Positions 10,996 to 23,989 of a DNA stretch of 64,000 bases are shown piece by piece (position 1 is the first letter of the stretch; each line of letters starts with the position of its first letter). The position numbers were made by a program, and so were the translations under genes. The notes below the pieces were generated by a model. That model did not search any database, had not been told where the DNA came from, and worked only from the letters and a program-made list of their open reading frames with translations. The DNA comes from Heterostelium multicystogenum (Eukaryota; Evosea; Eumycetozoa; Acytosteliales; Acytosteliaceae), in assembly GCA_003667245.1 (NCBI GenBank), contig RCNN01000032.1, positions 82,313 through 146,312 on the forward strand, in the 5' to 3' direction.

Positions 10996-11523
10996 ATGAC
11001 TACTGTTACAACGACTAGTAGTGACTTGTTCTTGGCACTACTTAAGAATAAAGTAATAAGACGGTTAATATTTGATCTAATCAGAAGCATTAACTTACAA
11101 GTCAGTGGACAATCATTACCTTTGATCAACATACGAGTAGAGATGATATGTAAAGCCGGAAATCTAAATTTGTTAAAGGAAAAGTTTATTGTTGACAGAA
11201 GTAGCTACTTGACACCAACATTACTTGCAATGTTCTTAAAGAAAAACAAAGACTTGAACCTATTCAAAAAGTTTGCATATGAGCTGGCTCCGACTGAATT
11301 CAAAGCATCGTTTAATGTCAACCATCTTCTCGATTACTGCTGCCATGGTAGCAGTATTTCGATTGTATCCTACTTGATTGAAGACCCTGAGGCAGAAATG
11401 AAATTTGGTAAACGTTTTCAAGTCACGGATATATCAATTCTAAACGCAAAGATGTCACTCAACACTGAAATACTTGATTATCTCCTATCAAAGCGGACAC
11501 CAATCAAACAGATCATTAAATAA
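10996..11523 (+). CDS. Small dictyostelid protein, ankyrin-like family
   Basis: One intact exon encodes 175 residues from ATG at 10996 to TAA at 11521. The N-terminus (FLALLKNKVIRRLIFDLIR) followed by pairs of helices with phrases such as AGNLNLLKEKF and SSISIVSYLIED matches the pattern of large dictyostelid families of F-box/ankyrin-like repeat proteins. Those members usually run to 400-700 residues, so this copy is short. It could be a truncated paralogue or a genuine small member. There is no break inside the frame. It lies on the opposite strand to both neighbours, just past a pseudogene. Function is unknown; protein-protein interaction is the most one can infer. Confidence 0.65.
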   Translation: MTTVTTTSSDLFLALLKNKVIRRLIFDLIRSINLQVSGQSLPLINIRVEMICKAGNLNLLKEKFIVDRSSYLTPTLLAMFLKKNKDLNLFKKFAYELAPTEFKASFNVNHLLDYCCHGSSISIVSYLIEDPEAEMKFGKRFQVTDISILNAKMSLNTEILDYLLSKRTPIKQIIK

Positions 11524-11855
11524 GGAGCTTCCTTCTTTTATTATATCCAATTAGCTATTAGCAACAAATAAAGATTGTAAATATTGATGAATGTATCAAG
11601 AATAAGAAAACAATGGTGATGGATTGGATTTGATTTAAATTAAATTACATAATTTGTATTTATTCTTTTGATGAAGGCTAAGTTGTTGAGGGCATGAATA
11701 TTATATCTTTGTATATATGTATTCAATATAAATATTCAAATATTCTTTACAAAAATGAATGCATACTATGTTGTTCATTTTGGATGGATGGAACTCTATA
11801 TAAAAATAAGAGGAAATATATAATATATATGTTGCTATTACGACTGCTGATATTA
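11524..11855. other. Convergent intergenic spacer
   Basis: About 330 bp of AT-rich DNA between two convergent stops. AATAAA-like sequences near 11566 are consistent with 3' ends. No coding signal is seen. Confidence 0.6.
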
Positions 11856-14800
11856 TTATGCAAATGATTGGGTTGGTGGTACAAATTCGAATTCGTATTC
11901 ACTGTAAACGGTGACAGAGAAAGTGTCTGGGATACCTGCTTCGAAAGTGGCTGGTAAAATTGTACCTTGAATCGATTCGGTAGTGCTACCTTCGACAACG
12001 ACTTCTTTACCTGAAACGAAACCACTCTTGCATACTAGCTCTTTAAGATTACCGTCGGGGAATGTCTTGAAGAAATAGAATCCAATACCGTGGTTAACTT
12101 GTTTCTCGGATTGGTTTAGAATGATGGTATAGCGACCGCCACGTGGTAGGTTGAATTGGAGACGTGGATTTTGAGTCCAGGAGCTAGAGGTATTGCTGTA
12201 ACGACCACCGCAACTGGCTCCACGCCACTCACCATTAACTTTTTTAACGCCCCAGTCTGGGAGTTGGGTGAGTACACATGATGGTTGAGATGATACAATA
12301 CGAAGAGCATAGGAAGATTCGATACCCGGTGTAAATGTACATGGAATGATAATACAAGAGGTTGATGGCTCGAGTACCAAGTTGTAGAAAACCTGGAAGT
12401 CATTGATAAACTCGGTGTTACCAATGATGTCTTTCGGTGTCAGGGTGTAAAGTTTTTTGTACTGTGAAACCACAGGTGATACTTGAGTGACACTGGATTT
12501 GGTCACGTAGAATCCAGCAAACTGTAAAAGTGCACTATCCTTTGCTAGCTGATCCATGATGACGGTTAGCTTGGTTGGCAATGTGCCAGTGTTAGTGACC
12601 ATGTACTGTGGGTTGTTACGCCAGGAGGTGTGATTTAAACAACCACCAGCGCTAATGCCCTTCCACTCACCAACAACGGTGCAAACCTGTTCTTTAAGTT
12701 CGACTCTGTTGAGTGGTGCATCGCTAAAGCAAGTGACTGTGAATGATCCCTCTTGGTTCGAGTCGTAGGTGCATGGGACAATTATATAGGCACCTGGTGC
12801 ATAGCTTTGGTTGTGGAGCACTTCGTTTCCATTGAGGAAATTAGTTTTGCAAACCAAGTTGGATGCAGTAAGGTTGACATAGGGCATTGTTTTATCGATA
12901 ACTTTGAAAACGTAGAATCCAATATAAATATCTTTGCTTACGTCTGGTTCCTTTCCGAGAATGATGGCTACGCTGCTATTGACTGAAATCTCAAACATAA
13001 ACTTGGGGTTGTCTTTCCAAGTTGCTGAACTACCACTGAAACTACCACCTGCGCTTTGTCCGCGCCACTCAAATGAACCAGTAATGTAACGATAGTCACG
13101 GTCCGGTAAAATCTCAGTAAGTTTGAGTGGGCTTGCTCCAATCTCTGATGGTGATACCTCCAACTCGAAAGTTCCCTCTTGTTTAGCGTCGAAAGTAGCT
13201 GGAATAATAATATAGTTTCCTGGCTCAACCATAACTTTTGTCGATACTTCAGTGTTTCTCAAGAAAGTAATATCTACACCTGGGACCAAAGAATCTCTGG
13301 CCAATGTGATAAGACGCTTGCTAATATCCTGGTTGGCACGTGCGAAATAAAATCCAATGTGTACGAGTTTATCACCGGTTTGACGAAGAGCTATTCTCAG
13401 ATTGGTTTGGGTACTCAACTGCAATAAGAATTGAGGGTTGTGTCTCCATGAGGAGTAGTTGGCGCATCCACCAGCACTTCTTCCAGACCATACACCAGAG
13501 ACTCTAGTAGTAGGTGCCTGTGGTGAGATATTGGCACGGGAAGGTTTGGGTGAGCTCTTTGGAGTGAGACCATGTTGTTTGGTTCCAAATGATGGGTTCA
13601 ACATCTGCTCCAAAAGATCGTCCAACTCACTTGCTGGTGCCTTTGGATTGGCAGTGGTTGTCGATGGTGAATTGGAATGTTGTAAGACGCTATTATTTGA
13701 AAGTTGACGTGAAAAACTTAGACTTGGCTTGGCAGGTGAGGATTCAATACTGCTGCTTTGGTGGTGTTGTTGCTGTTGTTGCAAACTATTATTTATAAAA
13801 CTACTTGAGAGATTTCCTGTTGATGAGCGTTTTGGTTGATTACTACCGCTATTTAAAATGATACCATTCAACAATGAGTCCAATTCATTGAGTGGTTCGT
13901 TAGAGGCTGGTGACGATGATGAAGATGATGGCTGTGGATTTGAATATCTATGGTTGTGTGGGTTGGTGTGAATATGTGGGAAGAGTGGAGGCTGTTGTGG
14001 TGGCATCGAGCTTGGTCTGTTGTTGGTCTGCAAGTTTGGTCGAGTGAAATGTGGTTGGAGTGAAGATATTGGTTGTTGCTGTTGATTATTGCTGCCGACA
14101 TAGACTGAAGCTAATGGTGGTTTCGATTGATTACCCAAAAATGAAGATCCACTTTCTTCCTCTTCTTGATGCTTCTTATTGTTCTTTTCCAATAAATCCT
14201 CCTCTTCTTCGTCGGAATCTGGATCGTCTACCGAACCAGATTGAGTGAAATCACTGGATTCACCTGATAGTTTAGCTTTTCTCTCTGCAGCCTCTTTGAT
14301 GGCCTTTTCTCTGCCACCTGCCATATCAATGATTGCCTGTGCGGAATCTGTCAGTGTTCTCATAACGTAGCTACCTTTGACCTTCTTTTCGAAAAATGGA
14401 TGTTTTAATAAATCCTTAGCCGATGGTCTTTGTGATTGCTCTTTGGCAAGACAAAGTCTGATAAAGTCAGAGAATTCTGGTGACCATTTGTGTGGCTCCT
14501 TCAATTTGGGTGAATCGGCGGTTGGAATCATAAAGAGTACTCTCATTGGATGCAAATCGTGGTATGGTGGGTGGAACTCAGCCATCTCGATTGCACTGAT
14601 ACCAAGTGCCCATATATCAGCCTTTGAATCGTATCCAACCTCCTGAATGACCTCTGGTGCCAAAAAGAATGGAGTTCCAATTACTGTATTTCTTTTTCTC
14701 GTTCTCTCACTGAGTTGTCCACTTACACCGAAATCCGCCAATTTACACTCGCCAGATTGAGTAACCAAAATATTTCCAGGCTTGATATCACGATGAATCT

Positions 14801-15261
14801 TGCTATTCTTGTGCAAGTAATAGAGTCCTTTCAATGTACTATAGCAAACCAATGCAATCTGCTCTTCATTCAAGATTTGACTTGTAATGTTCATCATATC
14901 GCTAACAGAACCCATTGCGCAATATTCCATAATAATCTAGCGATGCAATGTTAGTTCGAAGAGTACTGAACCTATTGATCCACCGATATAACATACCCAA
15001 CAAGTTTCACCTTTGAAATAATTTCCATAGTATTGTACAACATATTTCGAAACGACACTGCTTCATGATGTTGATCTCCTTGAGAATCTCTTGAAAATCT
15101 TCATTGACAGGCACCTGCTTTACGGCTACTATATGGCCAGTCTTTCTGTGTCTTGCTTTGTAGACTGCACCAAAAGAGCCACGACCCAAACTCTCCAACA
15201 ATTCAAACTCTGTAGCAGGATCCTTTATACCTTCCGGCAATTTAAATTCAAGATCCTCCAT
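11856..15261 (-). CDS. krsB: Ste20/MST (Hippo-type) kinase with calpain-III-like C-terminal repeats, Krs family
   Basis: Exon 1 is 15261-14997 and exon 2 is 14936-11856; splicing at GTATGT..CTAG joins ETCW to IIMEYC. The kinase shows P-loop LGRGSFGAVYKA, VAVK lysine, HRDIKPGNIL, DFG and the MST-like activation loop TVIGTPFFLAPEVIQEVGYD, with MRVLFMIPTADSP after it. An acidic then Q/S/P-rich linker carries NELDSLLNGI and ASELDDLLEQM. The C-terminal half has four repeats with the pattern G-W-x-G-x-SAGG-x-x-N-x-x-SW-x-x-NPQ, typical of calpain domain III. No SARAH helix is seen. As I recall, D. discoideum KrsB has this kinase-plus-calpain-like architecture at about 1,100 residues and regulates spreading and adhesion; length here is about 1,114. 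A frame break near 15050 sits in a TTT run. The symbol is a family-level assignment; krsA is the alternative. Confidence 0.85.
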
Positions 15262-17560
15262 GATTTGACTCTTATTTTTGAATATAATATAACAACAACT
15301 AGATATCTACTGTTCTATCTATCTATCTATTTATCTATCTGTTTTTTTAACTAGAATACAACAACAAATATGACTCGATCTTTACTTTTCTTCGATAACT
15401 CTATGATGCTAATTATCCTGTTACTACTATATAAATACTAATGATGCAACTTTGTAACTAAACTAAAAGATAATGAAAAAAAGGGTAATTCGAATGATAT
15501 CTAGAGTCAGTATATAATATTATATGATTATATGTATAATGTGAATGTATGAATGAATGAGTGTAATATATAAATATGATGATATGTATAATATGAATAT
15601 GGTAGAAGGAAGCTTTGTTGATGGTGAACACCAAAACAGAGTAAATCAAATCAAAACAAATCAAATCAAATGAAATCAAAAACAAACTAATATTAGATTA
15701 GAATATTAATTTAATTTAATTTTAATTTATTATAATTAGTACCACTATTATTATTATGAACTAAAACACTAACTATTATTACTAGTACAACAAATCCAAC
15801 TCTCTTTCTTCTTGTTTTAATTATTATTATTATTAACTAACACACAAAACAAACAAGCAAACACATATTAAATATGATATTGTACAAAAACAACAAGGAA
15901 GAAGATGCTTTTTTGTTTTGTTTGCAAGATGTTATTATTATTATTGTTGTTGTTGTTGGATGATTGCTAGATGTGTGTACGAGTCAATAAAAAAAATAAT
16001 ATAAAAGAAGCAAACCAAAAATAAAATAAAAAAACCAAATTAGGGGTGTGTATAACTCAGTTTTAATGTGCAGCGGGCTTGATTTGAGTGTGATTTCTGT
16101 GAGAAATCAATATTCAATCCAATTGCAAATCACTGGTGTGATGAATTGAAAGTAACTTTGATTGTTTATTTGACAAACTAAAGTAACTAAATAACAATAA
16201 CAACTGTTAAGCTTCTAATTATTAAGAAAAGCATCCAATTCTAAAAGAATGTCTACAGTCAACTAGAACAACAGAAGAAACACTTGTACAAGTCAATTCG
16301 TTTCGTTTTTATCAGTACATGCTATTTTGTTATTATATTACTAATGTATGTTTAGGATTGTTTGTTTTTTGGATTTGGATTTGATTGATTAATGATCGGA
16401 TTTCCTTTTCCAGATGACGAAATTGAATTCGTTTGATTTAGAAAAATCTTAATACTATTCATTCACTTATTCATCACTAACATTAATATCTATCTATTTA
16501 TCTATCTTACCCAACAATATTCACTGATAACTATCTAGTGGAATTTGTTATTGATGACTTGACTCAATTATATCTAACAGTACTAATAGTAATAGCAAAT
16601 TATTTGATATATTGATACAAGTTTGGTTGTTGTTGTTGCTGTTGTTTATCCAGTTTAAAACTTTTTGAATTTAGTTTAGAATAGTAGTAGTTGAGTTGAT
16701 GTCTATTGGAAGCAAACTATGAAAAAAATGTCTCACTTGGTTACCATAGAGTATTAGGATTTTGATGGGGTGAATATTTTATTATTTTTTCAACTGAATA
16801 AATTAAAAAAATACAAAAATTAATATTATTATTATTTTGCAAAACAAAAAACTCTGATCCAACGATACAAGATTAGATGAGATGCACAATCACAAAACTT
16901 TGAGGATATTTTTGTGTTTTTCATGCTCCAAAAAATAAAAACCAACTACAAAAACTCATCCAAAAGAACATAAAACCATGCACCAGAACAATTAAACAAA
17001 CCATCTGAGTCCTCAGTCAAGGACAAAATGCAAAAGCAAATCGAAATCAAATACATCAAACTAAATTATTATTATTATTATTTATTATTAATTAAATCGC
17101 AAATTGTAATCTAAGATAAAATTATAAGTTATATTTAAATTAATAATAATTTTTCATTATTATTCGACATCACCCTCTACGCTGTGGTGGAGTTCATTTA
17201 ATATTATTTTTATTATTACCCAGTTAGTTATGATGATCATCATATCATATGAGGATTTGCAAAGACTCGGGTGGGTGTATTTTATCAAGAACACAAGTTA
17301 ACTTAATTTATTATTGATGCATCAATGTCTTTATCCAACTTTATTTATAACTTTATTTAATGGAGTGTTAAAAGTTACACCTGATTGATTGTACAATTTT
17401 TGCATATTATTATTATATTGCCTTTTTTTTGATTTTTCTAAATTCAGTTTAGTGATCTGATTTTAGTAAATTAAACTTCTAGGAGCCTTTTATAATATTA
17501 TATTGCTAAAGGAGATAAAGACTATTAGAGTTGGAATTATAAATAAATCAATTTGAAAAA
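15262..17560. other. Long divergent intergenic region
   Basis: About 2.3 kb between the starts of the kinase (-) and transhydrogenase (+), so it should hold both promoters. It is AT-rich with TATC, ATT and A/T runs and no supported gene or RNA. Confidence 0.6.
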
Positions 17561-19605
17561 ATGATTATTCGATCACTACTAAGCAAGAAAGAAAAGGCTC
17601 TTTCCAATGTAGTTGGTGTTTACCAATCGGTGGCTGAGCATGGCTCAACCTGTCCGTGCCATGGTATAAAGGCATCGCTTTGCAGTGGAACTAGTGGAGC
17701 CAGTAGCACTGCTTCCAAAGTGTCATCAGTGACATCGATGTCCTCTGCAAATTCCTCCACTCCCCAGATTGTATTTGATTTCAAAGGCAGTGTAAAGAAA
17801 CAGCAGGAGCAATATCACAATCAGCAACAGAGACTATATTATTCAGTAGGTGGTGGATTAGATTACTTCAAGCGATCAAAACTCCACTCCTTCAGCCGAC
17901 ACCGATTTCGCATTTGAGATGGCAACCTCGAATATAAGATATGGACCAGGTATCACAAGAGATGTTGGTTTTGATATGTTGGACCTCAACTGTAAGAATG
18001 TTGCGGTGTTCACTGACAAGAACTTGGTTGCTCTTGGAAATGAATCCCCGGTGTGGACTGTCTGCGATTCGCTCAAAAAGAATGGAATCAACTTTGTTTT
18101 GTTTGACAATGTTTCAATTGAGCCAACTGACAAGTCTTTTAAAGAAGTAGGTTCTCTATCGATTTCTACCATACCACAGCCATTTCTAATATTAGTATGT
18201 AATCATTTGCAGGCAATTCAATTTGTTTTGAATCAAGAGAGACCAATTGATGGATTCGTAGCAATTGGTGGTGGAAGTACAATTGACACTGCAAAGGCTG
18301 CTAATCTTTTACTCTACCTATCCAACTGATAATTTCTTGGACTATGTCAATGCACCGATTGGACTTTCCAAACCAATACCAGGCGCATTGAAGCCTTTGA
18401 TTGCAATTCCCACCACATCTGGAACAGGTTCAGAGGCTACTGGTGTGGCTGTCTTTGATCTCTTGGAAATGAATGCCAAAACAGGTATTGCAAGTAGAAG
18501 ACTAAAGCCAACACTTGGATTGGTCGATCCAAACAATACCAGAACCATGCCAAGAAATGTTGCAATCTCTTCTGGTTTCGATCAATTATGTCATGCATTG
18601 GAATCATATACAGCTCTCCTTTTTAACAACAGATCACCAAGACCATTGACACCAATCCAAAGACCAGCCTATCAAGGAGGTAAGTGTTCATTTATAAACT
18701 TACTCATTTGGGCTAATCATTTTTCTAACTATTTCCAGCCAATCCAATCTCAGATATTTGGTCACTACAATCACTAAAGATGATTCATGAGTACCTCCCA
18801 ATTGCAGTCGAAGATCCAAATAATGATGAAGCCAGATCCAACGTTATGTTGGCAGCAACATATGCTGGCATTGGATTTGGAAATGCTGGAGTCCACCTAT
18901 GTGTATGTATACTCTCAACGAGTATTCTTATTTTTTAGTACTAATCATTTCAATTCATCTGAAAATAGCATGGAATGTGTATGTTTTACTTTTAATATTC
19001 AAATCCAATTTACGGTTTGTATAAACTTACCTACTTACTTTCATTTCAAAATATAGCTTATCCTGTTTCTGGTTTAGTCAAAACCTATAGACCAGAGGGT
19101 TATAACACAGATCATCCAATTATTCCACATGGAAGTAAGATAATGTTGCCAAGTATTTTAAAACGATTCTTGTTGAATACTAATATTGATAACTTGTATT
19201 GTTTAGTGAGTGTTGTCATCAATGCACCAGCAGTATTTAAGTTTACAGCATCGGCTAAACACCGATAGACACAGGCTGTGTGCAAGTATAATGGGTGCAG
19301 ATGTATCCAACGTGAGAGACGAGGACGTTGGTATTGTACTTTCAGAGCAGATCAAAAAGATAATGAAAAGACTAAATATACCAGATGGTTTGAGTGCCGG
19401 TATGTGTTCATGCGTTAGGTTAATGGATTTTCAAAAGACTTTCTACTGACATTTAATACTCTAATAGTTGGTTTCAACAGAGATGATATCCCAGAGTTGG
19501 TCAAAGGCACCCTCCCCCAGCACAGGGTCACAAAACTAAGCCCAAGACCAGTTGGTGCCGAAGAATTAACTAAGCTATTTGAGGACTCAATGTCTATTTA
19601 TTAAT
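17561..19605 (+). CDS. adhfe1: Hydroxyacid-oxoacid transhydrogenase, mitochondrial (iron-containing alcohol dehydrogenase family)
   Basis: The enzyme couples oxidation of 4-hydroxybutyrate to reduction of 2-oxoglutarate in mitochondria. The start MIIRSLLSKKEKALSNVV is a basic, acid-poor presequence, followed by a Ser-rich stretch. The family core follows: TSNIRYGPGITRDVG, nucleotide-binding GGGSTIDTAKAANL, IPTTSGTGSEATG, and metal-site motifs FDQLCHALESYTA and HPIIPHG. The C-terminus runs QHRVTKLSPRPVGAEEL to TAA at 19603-19605. I see five introns at about 18147-18213, 18681-18738, 18903-19057, 19134-19207 and 19400-19467, all GT..AG. Small frame breaks near 17880, 18310 and 19255 fit the sequence-wide indel pattern. 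Family assignment is firm; mitochondrial location is inferred from the presequence. Confidence 0.9.
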
Positions 19606-19677
19606 TGACGTAGTTGGTGTGTTTACAGAGAGTTTATAGTGTAAAGTATAATGTATAATAGCTGAATTAATTTTATT

Positions 19678-20670
19678 CTATTGAACTTTCTTGCTGTATC
19701 TCAAGGCATTGAAATTCTTAATAAAAATTCTAATTAAAGCACGTGCCCATTTGAATTCAAGTAAAGTTACACCAATCAACAAGATAGCTGGTGGGTAGGA
19801 AGAGATTGATGACTGAGTTAACACTAGATAGATTAAATAGGTTGTTGTTGGAATTCTGTAGAGTACCAAAATCACTATAATTTATCATTGTAAATCGTAT
19901 TGTTAGTTTGTGTGTACAAACTTAATATGTTTATACTTACCAATGGACATGGAAACTAAAAATAAGTGTAGCAATGTATTTTGTTGGTTATAATTATATA
20001 GCCAACTGATTGCTGTACTGAAAGGTACTAATATATCAACTGTACTTCCTACGACACCTAATACAAGTGGTTTTGAAAATGTCTAAAATGGAGAATATTA
20101 ATAAAGGGTCCTTTAAATAATAATAGAAATATAATAGGGAATGGATTGATAATTACTAAAATATATCCTGTAATGGTAACCGCCAAAATGTGATGGATGA
20201 TCATACTGGTATCAGCATTTTTTGTATACAAAAAGAATTAATGTATCTGAAAAATGGAAGAAACAAGATGATAGTAATAAATAGTTTGCGTTGTAAATGG
20301 CATCTTCACCTCGGTTACAGAAGAAGGTTAGGTAAACACTGTAGTATCCAACTCCAGCTGAAATTAGTCCTCGAATCAATCTTTGTACAAGTTCATAGTA
20401 GTTTCCATTTTTCACCAGTATTAAAGTTTGTTGTCGTCTACTTGGAAATGTTTTAGTTAACAAGTGTACCATCAGCGTAGAGAATAAAGCAAACAAGATC
20501 ATTGGCAAAATCATATACAACATAAATGATTTCAAGATATCTTGGTTCGTTAGCCTGATATTTGTCAATCCAATTGAGTGGAATACATTCGTTATTTGAG
20601 ACTCTGGAACATCTTTGTCGATATACTGCAGCAACGTTTTAGTTGTTTCTGAATTATAAAAAATAGACAT
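19678..20670 (-). CDS. TLC-domain (TRAM/LAG1/CLN8-type) multispanning membrane protein
   Basis: Exons read from MSIFYNSETTKTLLQYIDKD at 20670 to KNFNALRYSKKVQ ending at 19678. Features are several hydrophobic helices (SFMLYMILPMILFALFSTL; GLISAGVGYYSVYLTFF), the segment LLLSSCFFHFSDTLILF, and after a frame break in an A run at about 20217, DTSMIIHHILAVTITGY. The SD...HH arrangement with paired histidines is the TLC-domain hallmark. Introns are visible at about 20075-20095 and 19880-19942 (GTAAGT..TATAG). TLC proteins include ceramide synthases and lipid-handling TLCD/CLN8 proteins. Length (about 270) fits TLCD4/TMEM56-like members better than ceramide synthases, which carry a longer catalytic Lag motif. 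Substrate is unknown. Confidence 0.7.
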
Positions 20671-21349
20671 AACTTCTTCTCTAACCTCTATAAATGTATA
20701 ACTATAAATTTCTAATTGTACAAATTAACTAAATAAATAGTAATACTATTTGTTAATTATATTCTATCCAAAATTTTGGAGCAAGTATCTATTTATCTTA
20801 ATATTGTTGACAAAGATGGTTGATACAATATTTATAATCATACCCAATAAATATTGGACAATTGGTAATCCTATTTCAATACTTTTTTCTTTCGATAATG
20901 GGGAAAAACGAGTGTTAAAACATTGTGTAGAATTAGATATATGTACATATATCCATATCGATTGGTGTGTTTATTTGAATTTTTCAAACAACAACTAACA
21001 ACAATATTAGATTTAATTACAAATAGATAAATAGATTTATAAGAATGAATGAAATTGAAATCTTTAAATATAAATTACAATCTTGGTTTATTTTAGCTCT
21101 GGAATCTTCAAGTTGGTTTTGTTTTATATAGGTTGTTGTGAGTTTGTTTTGGTTTGATAGCTATTATTATATTAATATGATTGTTTGTGTGTTTGATTGA
21201 CTGATTGATTGTTTGTCTGTTTCGAAAAAAAAAAAGCTGCTGATATTATTATGATTTCTTTTGGTATTATTATCATGATTAAATTGATTATCTTCTTGCT
21301 ACTGTTATTTGTTTCATTTACGATACATATTATATTTTATTATATACTA

Positions 21350-21383
<34 letters not shown>
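20671..21383. other. Intergenic spacer
   Basis: About 700 bp of AT-rich DNA with an (ATT)n microsatellite at its right end. Open frames in it look accidental. Confidence 0.55.
21351..21381. repeat. (ATT)n microsatellite
   Basis: About ten ATT units immediately downstream of the MADS gene stop. Confidence 0.95.
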
Positions 21384-22427
21384 CTATTCTTTATAGGTTT
21401 GTTGATGTGATAGATTTACATGTGGTTGCTGATTGTTTGAAATTTGGTTGAATCTTGCTATTTGTTGAGGTGAGTTGGCATATCCATTTGCAAATGGAAC
21501 ATTGTATGGTGGGTTGTTTGGTCCATATGGAAACATTTGTGTCGAACTTGAAAAATGTTGAGTTAGAAGGTATCGGCTGTCCTCTGTTGTTTGGCTGTGA
21601 TGTATTTTGTTGTGGAGATGAGTTTTGTGTGGGTTGTTGGGCTGATTGTTGATAATAAAGTTGATTGTTATAGGATAATGATGAATATGGTACTTGCTCT
21701 GAGTATCCATTTTGTTGCTGTTGTTGTTGTTGCTGTTGCACAGCTTGTTGCTGTTGTTGTAAAATTGAAAGCTGTACGGCTGCTTGGCTTTGGCTTTGCT
21801 GTTGGGAAACTTGTTGAATAATCTGTTGGGCAGCTGTTTGTTGTGCAGCCTGTTGTTTCAGCGCTGATTTTGAAAGCTAAATGATGAAAACAAATAGATT
21901 AGTATTGATGTGGACCGATAATCATGATCGAGTGTATAACGACCTACTCTAGAGCTCTTTTTTTCCTCTGGGGTGCTGCTGGGAGGTGGAGTATCACCGT
22001 CATCACCGTAGTTATTATTATAGTTTGAGGATGAATCGTTGTTTGGTGATGCAGATGAAGTGGGATCTGGGGTGTTCAAACAGGTCTGGATGAGTTGCTT
22101 TCCTTCGGCTTTGGTGATGAGTGGCTGCAACTTTGGAGTTGCAAAAGTATATACATGTCCAGTTTCACTGGCGACCAACAACAGTACCTGTGTGCCAGTG
22201 AGAGTACTCAGCTCGAATGCTTTCTTCATGATTCCAGTCTTTCTCTTGCTGAAAGTTATATGTCTTCGCGATTTCTCAGCGATAAACTCAATGTTGATTT
22301 TTCTGCGACCCGATTTCTTCTCGGAGCTCTTCTTCTCTGAACCCTCTTCCGAAGTAGGTGGAGAGTCGTCAGGCGACATCTCACTTGGAAGGATCTCGTA
22401 TTGTTGCTGCTGCTGACCGTTATTCAT
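21384..22427 (-). CDS. SRF-type MADS-box transcription factor
   Basis: Exon 1 (22427-21948) opens MNNGQQQQQYEILPSE and contains the MADS box and SAM extension: GRRKINIEFIAEKSRRHITF, SKRKTGIMKKAFELSTLTG, TQVLLLVASETGHVYTFAT, then KLQPLITKAEGKQLIQ. These are SRF-class, not MEF2-class (TGTQVLLLVASETGHVYTFAT). The intron 21877-21947 (GTAGGT..TTTAG) leads to a Gln-rich exon 2. A frame break near 21545 precedes the end QQTYKE at 21384. SRF factors bind CArG boxes as dimers. D. discoideum has srfA-C, which act in development and sporulation; I cannot decide which this matches. About 2.7 kb of AT-rich flank lies upstream, and the 5' leader is Q-codon-like but stops in frame before the ATG. Confidence 0.9.
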
Positions 22428-23989
22428 GTCTGCTCTTGCTTGCTGCCGATGCGCTGCTGCTTCTGCTGCTGTGTTGTATGTGCTGTGTTGTTGCTGTTAG
22501 TTTGCTGATCCTTGTTGAAGTTGACAACTATAGCTGCAAAGTCAACAACACAATGAAAAATAAAAAAACAAAAATAAATTAAAAATAAATAATTTTATAA
22601 ATATGGTAATAAAAATTTTTATATAAATCAAAATTACAATACACTAACTATTTAAAAATAATATATTTATATTGCAATTATATATTATTTTTATAATATA
22701 ATAATAATAATAACAGTGATAATAAAGACACAACAAATAGATAATTTATATATAAATATATATTGTTGTTGTTATTGATGTAAATACTTTTATGATGTTG
22801 TTGTTATTATTATTGTTGTGTTGATGCTATTATTTGTTGCTGTTGCTGTTGTTGCTGTTGTTGTTGATGTTGTTAATAAAAACAAAATATTATGAAAGAA
22901 AAAGTAGAAGGGTATAAAGAAAGAAACAAATAAATAAATAAAGGGTTTAAGTTAGTTAATCATAATGGTTTTAAAAATATTAATATAATAAGCGATTTAG
23001 AGATTGATGATTGATGCTATTAATATGTGTGTATTCACTAAAGGTGGAAATTAATTTATGATTGAACTATTAGAGCAATGAGCTCACAAGATTTATATAA
23101 ATGGGGGTAACACCGTTACCAGCAGTCAACCAGAATTTTTGAAAAGGTAAACACATTTGATGTGAAAATTCAATTCTTCAAGTGTGATTTTGTTTAGGTT
23201 ATTTTACTATTTGTAGAGCTTGTTTGTGTTTTAGGGCTTGCTTAGTTGGGTTGAAGTTGTTTTGTGGTGTGCTGTGTTTTGTGTTGTGGTGTGGTGAACT
23301 AACAAACAACATACCACCACCGCCAATGCTAGTGCTAAACTATTTATTGGTATATTGCACTCACCTATACCACCACGATCAACCGTCCAAACAACCTCTT
23401 AAAACACAAATTTCCTCATTCAATTCAATTGAATCGAGAACAAACATCCATGAGAGTTTAGTTTGATTTGTTTTTGTTGTTATTTCGGTTTGGTCTGTTT
23501 AACTTTTGATTTTTGAAAAACTAAGATGATCATATATGTATATCTTGCAATTCATTATTATGATTTTAATTATTTGATTGGAATTCTATAATATGTAATA
23601 TAACTATGTATGAACATTGATATTGATAGATTGGTTCATATCAATCATGACAGGTGTGAGGTGGTGTATTGGGGTTATAAATGTTGAGTAGTTTGATATG
23701 CGATTCGTGACCTTTTTTGAAGGAAAAAACAAAACTTCTGATCAATAAGAAATCTAATATTAAAGTATTTCTATTTGATTATTGATATTGATTATTATTT
23801 GTTATTTGTTATATTCTATCTGTAAATAAATAAAAATTGTTTGACCAAGTTTGACTGAGATGATTTTTGATAAACTATAAAAAGAATTCTATATTACCTG
23901 TTATATCCAATGAACAATTATAATATCTATTATTAATTATTATTTTGATTTGAAATGAAAACTACACAGTTAATAATATCTAAAGAAAT

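Noticed and set aside
13459..13798. Plus-strand open frames across the kinase gene
   Set aside because: They lie antisense to the well-supported kinase and have no family-like content.
20750..20998. Hydrophobic 82-codon plus-strand frame
   Set aside because: AT-rich, no codon bias, no recognisable motif or splice context; looks accidental.
22795..22880. Poly-Gln coding exon from TTG/CTG repeats
   Set aside because: In-frame stops surround it and the 5' leader stops before the MADS ATG; it is more likely intergenic repeat.
23224..23466. 80-codon plus-strand frame with Cys-rich start
   Set aside because: Low complexity GTTGTGTTTTG-type DNA; no protein-like conservation pattern.
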